From: Lachnospiraceae bacterium UBA7199
GTDB lineage: Bacteria; Bacillota; Clostridia; Lachnospirales; Lachnospiraceae
Direction of reading: 5' to 3'
Length of the DNA: 18,726 bases
Assembly (NCBI GenBank): GCA_002490775.1
Contig: DKUR01000033.1
Span: 1-18,726 of the forward strand
A model generated the notes under the pieces. The model had not been told where the DNA came from. It did no database searches and worked only from the letters and a program-made list of their open reading frames with translations. Positions 13,312 to 18,726 of this stretch are shown here, piece after piece (within the stretch, counting starts at the first letter, position 1; each line of letters begins with the position of its first letter). The translations under genes were made by a program, and so were the position numbers.

Positions 13312-14322
13312 TTAATTGCTTTTATCAGCATATACCAACTGGTTACGCTCCAACTCTTCTTTCAATTCCTCCACCGTAGGCAACACAGTCATATACTTAG
13401 ATGCAAATATCTGTTCACTTTCATTTAAAACAGAATATTTTACTATCGTTTCGTCTTTATCCGTACAGAGAATAATACCTATTGTTGGATTATCATCCTC
13501 CTGCTTCTTCAAGTCATCAAACATACGAATATACATATCCATTTGTCCAATATCCTGATGTGTTAGTTTATGTGTTTTCAAATCTATCAACACAAAGCAC
13601 TTCAAAATATAATTGTAAAACACCAAATCGATATAAAAATCTGCTGTTTCCGTACAAATATGCATCTGCCTATCCACAAAGCAAAATCCTTTTCCCATTT
13701 CCAGTAAAAATTTCTGTAAATGACTGATAATAGCATTTTCTACATTCTTTTCAACAATTCCCCCATTATCTTTAATCCCCATAAACTCCAAAACATAAGG
13801 ATCTTTCACAAATTGTGGAACCCGCCCTGTTTTATCCGGAAATTGTGTAGAAAGAATCCGCTTATAGTAACCCGTTTTTATATTACGTTCTAATTCTCTA
13901 ACCGACCAACACTCCGCAGCAGTTTCTTTCAAATAAAAATCACGTTCTTCGACATCTTCTAATCGCATAATTGTTCTAAGATGTGACCAGTGTACTTTCC
14001 CAATCATTGAATAACCAAAAGAATCTTGCGGAAATGTCACATACAATTGTCTGCAATTTTTTATATTTGCAATAGAAAACCCTGTGCCATACTGGTCTGA
14101 CAGTTCCTGTGCCAGTCTTTTGATAATATACGAGCCATACTTCGCTTTTGCCGAACCTCTCAACTCCTGTTCAACAATACGCTTTCCAACATTCCAATAC
14201 GCATAGGTCATAATATCATTTGCCACCATATAGGCATTGCTTCTGGCATTTTCTAAAATATCGCGCACATCCTTATAAAATTGACGTTCCTCTTCGCCAT
14301 CAATCAATTCAAATCCTGCCAT
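13312..14322 (-). CDS. DUF1016/YhcG-family PD-(D/E)xK nuclease
   Basis: A 336-residue protein from ATG 14322 (AAAGGA about 6 bases upstream), opening MAGFELIDGEEERQFYKDVRDIL. A reading extended to 14361 would run through the flanking palindrome from a TTG and is rejected. The N-terminal DUF1016_N region (to about residue 160) has YWNVGKRIVEQELRGSAKAKYGSYIIKRLAQELSDQYGTGFSIANIKNCRQLY and HWSHLRTIMRL. The C-terminal nuclease core has EKNVENAIISHLQKFLLEMGKGFCFVDRQ, then DFYIDLVFYNYILKCFVLIDLKTHKL. The D...IDLK pattern is a divergent E-x-K lysine strand. Family members are widespread next to restriction systems, and their role is poorly defined. The gene is flanked on both sides by copies of one palindrome and sits downstream of the Vsr gene on the same strand. 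Confidence 0.9.
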   Translation of the reverse strand: MAGFELIDGEEERQFYKDVRDILENARSNAYMVANDIMTYAYWNVGKRIVEQELRGSAKAKYGSYIIKRLAQELSDQYGTGFSIANIKNCRQLYVTFPQDSFGYSMIGKVHWSHLRTIMRLEDVEERDFYLKETAAECWSVRELERNIKTGYYKRILSTQFPDKTGRVPQFVKDPYVLEFMGIKDNGGIVEKNVENAIISHLQKFLLEMGKGFCFVDRQMHICTETADFYIDLVFYNYILKCFVLIDLKTHKLTHQDIGQMDMYIRMFDDLKKQEDDNPTIGIILCTDKDETIVKYSVLNESEQIFASKYMTVLPTVEELKEELERNQLVYADKSN

Positions 14323-14336
14323 TATATATCCTTTCC

Positions 14337-14363
14337 AATTGGCTACACACTGTGTAGCCAATT
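14337..14363. repeat. 27-bp palindrome, right copy upstream of the DUF1016 gene
   Basis: AATTGGCTACACA, a central C, then TGTGTAGCCAATT, a perfect palindrome lying 15 bases before the nuclease start codon. It differs from the copy at 13280-13306 in one arm base and in the central base, whose change is what an inverted copy would show. Confidence 0.8.
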
Positions 14364-14389
14364 TAAAAACAACTCATCATACAATTTTA

Positions 14390-14827
14390 TTATTCTTCTT
14401 GTTGAAATTTTATATCCCATATTGTTTCCTCAATCACCTTAACACACTCATCAACATTTTTCTGAATATCCTTTCCCCAAAACCGAATCACCGTCCACCC
14501 TTCAAACAATAACCTCTTATTTATTTCATCATCGCGCACTCGGTTTCTGGAAATCTTACTAATCCAATACTGGCTGTTATTACTTCTTTCCAATCTCGGC
14601 TTTAATACCTCCCAATCCTTTCCATGAAAAAACTCACTGTCACAAAAAATCGCTATCTTGTATTTCGTCAGTACAATATCAGGTTTTCCCGGTAGTCCGT
14701 CATAATTCTTCCGATAACGATGTCCTTTGTTCCACAGCGATTTACACAGTTTCACTTCGATGCTGGTATCCCTCGCCTTAATATGCTGCATATTCTTTCT
14801 ACGTTGCTCTTTTGTTAAATTATCCAT
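14390..14827 (-). CDS. vsr: Very short patch repair endonuclease (Vsr)
   Basis: A 145-residue protein, the normal Vsr length. MDNLTKEQRRKNMQHIKARDTSIE is the standard Vsr N-terminus (M-x-x-I-x-x-x-x-T-x-x-E). HRYRKNYDGLPGKPDIVLTKYKIAIFCDSEFFHGKDW carries the catalytic aspartate (KPDIV) and the conserved F-H. WISKISRNRVRDDEINKRLLFEGWTVIRFWGKDI follows, with the N-x-x-R-D and W-x-V-x-R-x-W motifs. Vsr nicks beside T:G mismatches produced when 5-methylcytosine deaminates, so it fits the C5 methyltransferase two genes upstream. The endonuclease gene ends 16 bases before its start, so it is probably translated from the same transcript. The ribosome site is weak. The CDSE segment replaces the G-C-F-W-H type of zinc-region motif, a divergent version. 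Confidence 0.93.
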   Translation of the reverse strand: MDNLTKEQRRKNMQHIKARDTSIEVKLCKSLWNKGHRYRKNYDGLPGKPDIVLTKYKIAIFCDSEFFHGKDWEVLKPRLERSNNSQYWISKISRNRVRDDEINKRLLFEGWTVIRFWGKDIQKNVDECVKVIEETIWDIKFQQEE

Positions 14828-14843
14828 ATATTACATCACTGTC

Positions 14844-16400
14844 CTATATAATGTCTTTCATTAGCACCTGCCTGTTGACACTAAAAATATCCTTTATCCG
14901 CTGATGTGTGTAAGGCTTCTCTCTATGCTGCTCAACCATTTTAATCACATTCGACACACTGATTGCCGAACCATTTACATCTGTTGCATCAACTATATTT
15001 TTAAGCTGTTTGTCAATGTTGCTTCCAAAACCACCAGCAATATATGAAAAAAAAGCAAGGGGCTTGTCCGATTTGCTATAATTACCAATATTTCCAATAT
15101 AATTGTGCACCATGCGGTTATAATGGTCATTGCTGATTGTATATTTGTGATATGCCTTATTGTCCAATATAGCCTGAAACCCGTTTTCATCAGAAAGCAA
15201 CAGTACGTCCGGCGTTAAGCCTATTGGTCCGACGTGTTTAGCTTCAAATCCAAACACATCTTGAAACAGCTCAACAGTTGCTTTTTCAAACTCTGTCGCT
15301 TCATCACGCCCCTTAAATGCCATTTCAAAATATTTTGTCATAAATGCACCGACAGAGCCCTTCGGATATGTTTCAATCAAAATATCCTCAACAGTCTTTC
15401 CATCTATTCCCGTCCTCTGTACAATGAAATCCACAACACTTGGTGTTATTTGCGTAATTGGACGTTCCAGTGATTCAGCGATATAAGCCTGTCTTACTTT
15501 TTGTCTTGCAATCAGCATTGCCGTAATCGTTTGCGTCATAGTCAGATTACGGCTGTCTTTTTTGTGTTTTGGATCAATGCCATACTTCCTCTGGAAATAT
15601 TCATGTTGTTCCGGGCGATCAATAAAGTTAGGTTTATCGCTTAAAATCTTTCTGACTTCTTCCCGCTTATCATCAAGAATTTCCACTTTACCATCTTCCC
15701 GTTTGGCAAGCTGTGTATACTCAAGCCAATTAATAATAGTATTGGCTAAATCCATCAAGTGGCTATATGGGTGTTCTGAATTAACTTCACCCTTAGAAGA
15801 TTGATATTTTTGAAAAAAATCTTCCTCTAAACAGCTGTCACCAAAATTTCTAAACTGAATAATTCTATCGACAATATAATTAAAACACTTGTCGCTTTCG
15901 TTCTCGGCTTCCGTAACAACAACTTTAGCAATCTCTTCTTCCGTCAAATAACCGATTTTACTATCATCAAGAAGCTTTAATAAAAATCTGAATGGTCTGA
16001 TTTTAAACCGTTCAGCTACCTGCACACCTCTTCCAAGTGAAAATGATGAGGGAAACTGATATTTCAATATCTGATTTGTCAATACATCTACTGGAGAATC
16101 GCCATTCATAATAGCTTCCCCTGCTAAAGTCAACTTTATCTTTCCTGTTGATTCCTGTGTAAAAATCAACCCAAGACTGACAAGCCATGCTTTATATGTT
16201 CTTGCACCTCCTCCAGTTTGATCACGCCTTTCACCTTTGCGCTTTAATCCTGCCGCTTCCAAAGCCTCTTCATACGCCAAATGCGAATCTCTCTGCCCAT
16301 CCCACTCCTGATTAAGCGATAAATCCGCAAATGCAGCCAAAACCTCAGGCACAGAATTTAATTTTCTTTTCGGTCTTGTCACCCACCAATAATTGAGCAT
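14844..16400 (-). CDS. Type II restriction endonuclease, AlwI-like family
   Basis: A 518-residue protein from ATG 16400, GAGG 7 bases upstream. The N-terminus MLNYWWVTRPKRKLNSVPEV and following AFADLSLNQEWDGQRDSHLAYEEAL match the AlwI-type endonuclease family as I know it. A likely PD-(D/E)xK site is GLTPDVLLLSDENGFQAILDNKAY, near residue 400 (PD...D-N-K). AlwI-type enzymes cut outside short asymmetric sites, though this enzyme's target cannot be read from sequence. The gene follows the C5 methyltransferase by 16 bases and precedes Vsr by 16 bases, an arrangement that secures its role as the cutting partner. The family assignment is by recall of motifs, so moderate confidence applies to the family and higher confidence to restriction function. 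Confidence 0.75.
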   Translation of the reverse strand: MLNYWWVTRPKRKLNSVPEVLAAFADLSLNQEWDGQRDSHLAYEEALEAAGLKRKGERRDQTGGGARTYKAWLVSLGLIFTQESTGKIKLTLAGEAIMNGDSPVDVLTNQILKYQFPSSFSLGRGVQVAERFKIRPFRFLLKLLDDSKIGYLTEEEIAKVVVTEAENESDKCFNYIVDRIIQFRNFGDSCLEEDFFQKYQSSKGEVNSEHPYSHLMDLANTIINWLEYTQLAKREDGKVEILDDKREEVRKILSDKPNFIDRPEQHEYFQRKYGIDPKHKKDSRNLTMTQTITAMLIARQKVRQAYIAESLERPITQITPSVVDFIVQRTGIDGKTVEDILIETYPKGSVGAFMTKYFEMAFKGRDEATEFEKATVELFQDVFGFEAKHVGPIGLTPDVLLLSDENGFQAILDNKAYHKYTISNDHYNRMVHNYIGNIGNYSKSDKPLAFFSYIAGGFGSNIDKQLKNIVDATDVNGSAISVSNVIKMVEQHREKPYTHQRIKDIFSVNRQVLMKDII

Positions 16401-16416
16401 ATCTCTACCTCATTTT

Positions 16417-17493
16417 CTAATCATCACATCCTGTATCCGCATCCGCGCTTTCATAGGGTATTCCGGCAAAAGTCTTTAGTATTGCTTCAAAAATAACCTT
16501 TGCTCCTTTAGATGGCACCGCCATCCCTATCTGTTTTCTGACAGATTCCTTAGAACCTTCAAAAACATAATTATCAGGGAATGTCTGTAATCTTGCCCGT
16601 TCTCTATTGGTCAATGCTCTCGGCTCTGCATAATGGTAGATATGCGTACCACCACCGCCCGAACCTGTCACTGTGTATGCCGGCTTATCAGGAGCTAGTC
16701 TTTTATATATCTGACTAATTTTAGCCCCTTTGACGTTTAATCTCAATCGTTCTGGAAGCTCAGCAGAAAAAGCATTTTCTCCCGGCTTAATATAACTCAA
16801 GCGCTCCACTACCTGCGCCGACTGTTTTGTCAGCTCATTATTAGCCGCATCAACAGGAATAGGCGGCACTTCTATAGCCGTTTTGCAAGTAACATCAATA
16901 TCCTCATACGGTTTAGTACTTGGTATTTTAAATTCATAAGGTAAATCTTTTCTTATGCCCACAATAATCATACGATGTCTTGCCTGGGGAACACCATATT
17001 TCTCAAATTTGTACAAATTAGGATATATTCTGTATCCTGCCTTAATCAAATCATTCTTTATTTTTTCGAATGCTTTTCCATCATTTGCACTTTTCAACCC
17101 GCCGACATTTTCAGCAAGGAACCATAAAGGTTGATATCTCTTTAAAACCTTCACACCATATGTATATAACGGCCCGAATATTCCATTAAACCCTTTCTGT
17201 TCACCTACAACGGAAAAATCGTTACATGGGAATCCAAACGCTAACGCATCAATATCCCCTAAGCGTTCTATATCCAGCTTTCTTACATCGCCACAAATTA
17301 CACTGTCCTCATCTTCAGGACAAATATTCCTTCGATATGTATTGCAAGTATCCAAATCATAATCATTTGCCCATTTATGAACTATCCTGTATTTTGGATC
17401 ATCAATTCTAGAAGTTATGGCAGCAAGCGCAAGTCCTCCCGGTCCGCAAAACAATTCCCCAAGTCTGAACTCTTTCACATCTTCTGCATTCAT
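16417..17493 (-). CDS. C5 cytosine DNA methyltransferase
   Basis: A 358-residue enzyme with the ordered motifs of the family. Motif I is LGELFCGPGGLALA, motif IV is GFPCNDFSVVG with the catalytic cysteine at about 90, motif VI is ENVGGL (128-133), and motif VIII is QARHRMIIVG. Motifs IX-X are RALTNRERARLQTFPDNYVF and QIGMAVP. The target recognition region, about 190-290, is short and carries RLAPDKPAYTVTGSGGGGTHIYHY. It methylates cytosine at carbon 5 in the recognition site, protecting it from the AlwI-like endonuclease downstream, although its exact sequence is unknown. The ATG overlaps the stop of the XRE gene by one base (TAATG), giving translational coupling that would express the methyltransferase first. 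Confidence 0.95.
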   Translation of the reverse strand: MNAEDVKEFRLGELFCGPGGLALAAITSRIDDPKYRIVHKWANDYDLDTCNTYRRNICPEDEDSVICGDVRKLDIERLGDIDALAFGFPCNDFSVVGEQKGFNGIFGPLYTYGVKVLKRYQPLWFLAENVGGLKSANDGKAFEKIKNDLIKAGYRIYPNLYKFEKYGVPQARHRMIIVGIRKDLPYEFKIPSTKPYEDIDVTCKTAIEVPPIPVDAANNELTKQSAQVVERLSYIKPGENAFSAELPERLRLNVKGAKISQIYKRLAPDKPAYTVTGSGGGGTHIYHYAEPRALTNRERARLQTFPDNYVFEGSKESVRKQIGMAVPSKGAKVIFEAILKTFAGIPYESADADTGCDD

Positions 17494-17702
17494 TATATTT
17501 TATCTCCATTTCCTAAAATAAATTCTCTGTTAAAGGAAACGCCCAAAACATCCGCCACCTGTTCGATTTCCGGTATTGAAAAACTGCCTCTTTTCATTTT
17601 GGAATTGAAGCTTTGCGGAGATTTCCCCAATCGTCTTGCCAATTCTGCTTCGCTCACATTACATCTTACGCATAGTACTTTTATTTGTTCAGAAATAGTC
17701 AT
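17493..17702 (-). CDS. XRE/Cro-type regulator, probable controller of the restriction-modification operon
   Basis: A 69-residue helix-turn-helix protein: VSEAELARRLGKSPQSFNSKMKRGSFSIPEIEQVADVLGVSF fits the XRE fold, and the size is that of restriction controller proteins. Its start (ATG 17702) follows an AAGGGAA site, and its stop overlaps the methyltransferase start. Its promoter contains a 35-bp inverted repeat over the -35 and spacer, so autorepression is expected. Controller proteins delay endonuclease expression until DNA is methylated. Here all genes seem to be in one operon, so regulation would act on the whole set. It could also be a non-controller XRE repressor. Confidence 0.85.
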   Translation of the reverse strand: MTISEQIKVLCVRCNVSEAELARRLGKSPQSFNSKMKRGSFSIPEIEQVADVLGVSFNREFILGNGDKI

Positions 17703-17725
17703 AATTTCCCTTCCCTTCTTTACAC

Positions 17726-17765
17726 ATTATAAAAGATTATTTTGATATAGTCAAAATAATCTTTT
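17726..17765 (-). promoter_or_regulatory. Promoter of the restriction-modification operon with a 35-bp inverted-repeat operator
   Basis: AAAAGATTATTTTGA (17731-17745) and TCAAAATAATCTTTT (17751-17765) are perfect 15-base inverted arms with a 5-base centre. On the minus strand TTGACT (17754-17749) and TATAAT (17731-17726) are 17 bases apart. The dyad therefore covers the -35 and the whole spacer, which points to repression by a dimer, probably the XRE protein encoded just downstream. Confidence 0.8.
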
Positions 17766-18020
17766 AGCTTATATTTGCAAAACATATATCGATACCAGAA
17801 GGCTTATGATTCTATTCTTTCACTCTTCACAATGGATAAAACAGAAACACCGACGAAACTTCTTTTCTCCTTGCCTCCAAATTGTATCTTCATTTTAAAT
17901 AATAAATACTAACCAAAAGTAAAAAGTATTTTATTGATAAATTAATTTATATTCTGTACATTCTCTATGCTCACAGTCTCTTATAAAATTATTTTCAAAA
18001 GCGCTTTTTACAAATCTTTG
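17766..18020. other. AT-rich gap, no gene recognised
   Basis: Between the restriction operon promoter and the next gene the sequence is AT-rich. I see no frame with a ribosome site, no tRNA-like fold and no hairpin with a T run. Confidence 0.4.
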
Positions 18021-18695
18021 TCATGGAAGTTTAAAATCATCCGTATTGTACTTTTTATCATTTTTCACCATTAATCTCATATAGTAATCCAGAGATCTGC
18101 TTATATGCCTTTTATTTATTCCATAATTATCTGCTTGCAAACACACGTCTTTTCCCGGAATGTTCTTTCCCCTTCTTAATACTAGAATTCTCTCTTCTTG
18201 ATCTACATGTTCCTTACTTAGCCATTCAATTGGAATAATCCCTTCAAATGTTGCCCCGCCTGTTGGTTGATCCGTTTTCCTATCCCAACCCACTGTAAAA
18301 AATACGAAATAGTGAGGTAAATGCTTTTCTCTGGCACGAAAATTGAGTTTATTCCATTCAATTAGAAACCACTCCCCTCCCTCACGTGTTGCCTTAATAT
18401 CAATTAAAGTCCCATTTATATTAGCATCTTGGCTGTCATACACTCCTCTTTGATAGACATTAAAATCCAACGGAATCTCCCCTGCATCGGGATAATTTTC
18501 CTCAACAATTCTTTTAAATGCTACTTCCGCGATTTTACCTATTAAATTATCACGCGCTATCTCATTTACATCTCTCGCCCTAATGTCATGCTGACCAAAT
18601 TCAATATCTTGTTGAGTTGGTGCACTTTGTTCAGCGAACTCTTTGCAATCATTCAATTCTTTCTCTGAAAGAGTGTAGTTTACTGGACACTTCAT
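18021..18695 (-). CDS. PD-(D/E)xK-like protein of unknown function in the restriction island
   Basis: A 224-residue protein starting MKCPVNYTLSEKELNDCKEF, with AGGAGGG 7 bases before ATG 18695. RDNLIGKIAEVAFKRIVEENY resembles the helix that opens restriction-enzyme-like folds (G-K-x-x-E). DSQDANINGTLIDIKATREGGEW, at about 87-109, has the D-x(n)-D-I-K pattern of a PD-(D/E)xK site. The C-terminus is basic (RGKNIPGKDVCLQADNYGINKRHISRSLDYYMRLMVKNDKK). I do not recognise a specific family. It may be a second endonuclease or a restriction-associated nuclease of this island. It is on the same strand as the regulator but separated by about 320 bases and its own signals, and anything upstream of it lies outside the window. 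Confidence 0.7.
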   Translation of the reverse strand: MKCPVNYTLSEKELNDCKEFAEQSAPTQQDIEFGQHDIRARDVNEIARDNLIGKIAEVAFKRIVEENYPDAGEIPLDFNVYQRGVYDSQDANINGTLIDIKATREGGEWFLIEWNKLNFRAREKHLPHYFVFFTVGWDRKTDQPTGGATFEGIIPIEWLSKEHVDQEERILVLRRGKNIPGKDVCLQADNYGINKRHISRSLDYYMRLMVKNDKKYNTDDFKLP

Positions 18696-18726
18696 ATGCC
18701 GCCCTCCTGTTATGAAGTGACTTTTG

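Noticed and set aside
13231..13428. Plus-strand frame containing LATQCVANYK, similar to the extended N-terminus readable in front of the DUF1016 gene
   Set aside because: The similarity comes only from both frames crossing copies of the 27-bp palindrome; there is no ribosome site and it lies opposite the nuclease gene.
13312..14363. Insertion sequence (IS200/IS605-like) because of end palindromes
   Set aside because: The enclosed gene is a DUF1016 nuclease, not a Y1 or other transposase, so an autonomous IS is not supported.
18700..18726. End of another minus-strand gene upstream of 18695
   Set aside because: Only about 30 bases are available and several frames end there; no protein can be supported.

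Overview
The window reads as an accessory chromosomal stretch of a low-to-mid GC Gram-positive anaerobe, most likely a gut Clostridia/Lachnospiraceae-type genome. This rests on strong AGGAGG-type ribosome binding sites, canonical TTGACA-N17-TATAAT promoters, some TTG/GTG starts, and the protein families present. No rRNA, tRNA, CRISPR array or insertion-sequence transposase was seen, and the taxonomic call is inference.

Layout. (1) 1-607, minus: a Phd/YefM-type antitoxin followed by a RelE/ParE-type toxin that runs off the left edge. (2) 736-1227, minus: a small integral membrane protein of unknown function. (3) 1351-3126, plus: a MarR-type regulator with its own promoter, then a MATE transporter whose 5' end has been deleted so that the original start is out of frame. 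(4) 3118-7856: the most interesting block. A class M sirtuin (SirTM), its zinc-type macrodomain ADP-ribosyl hydrolase partner and a tandem SnoaL-like protein form one minus-strand operon. An Rrf2-family regulator (minus) and a second, intact MATE transporter (plus) lie beside it. Four copies of one 23-bp dyad (GTTGTAA-N9-TTACAAC type) sit on the three promoters of this block, so it looks like one small Rrf2-controlled regulon built around reversible protein ADP-ribosylation. (5) 7873-11408, minus: a TIM-barrel sugar isomerase/epimerase-like protein, a beta-lactamase-fold serine hydrolase, and an AlbA_2/Schlafen-type ATP-binding regulator. The last is preceded by a promoter and a leader with a pseudoknot-capable hairpin, a six-codon reading frame and an intrinsic terminator, which looks like transcription attenuation. 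(6) 11444-12954, minus: a histidine phosphatase joined to a decayed Nudix domain (one frameshift, one internal deletion), then a GNAT acetyltransferase. (7) 13157-18695, minus: a defence-type island. It holds a HicB antitoxin remnant cut at a 27-bp palindrome, a DUF1016/YhcG-type PD-(D/E)xK nuclease flanked by two copies of that palindrome, a Vsr mismatch endonuclease, an AlwI-like restriction endonuclease, a C5 cytosine methyltransferase, an XRE controller-like regulator with a 35-bp inverted repeat over its promoter, and an unassigned PD-(D/E)xK-like protein.

How the parts fit. The SirTM/macrodomain pair should add ADP-ribose to and remove it from a target protein. The usual target cassette (GcvH-L with LplA2) is not in this window, and a tandem SnoaL-like protein occupies the first position of the operon instead. 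The restriction-modification operon has the order expected of a controller-first system: regulator and methyltransferase overlap, then endonuclease, then Vsr, which would repair T:G mismatches arising from deaminated 5-methylcytosine. Several lesions (MATE, Nudix, HicB) show active gene decay around the mobile and defence segments.
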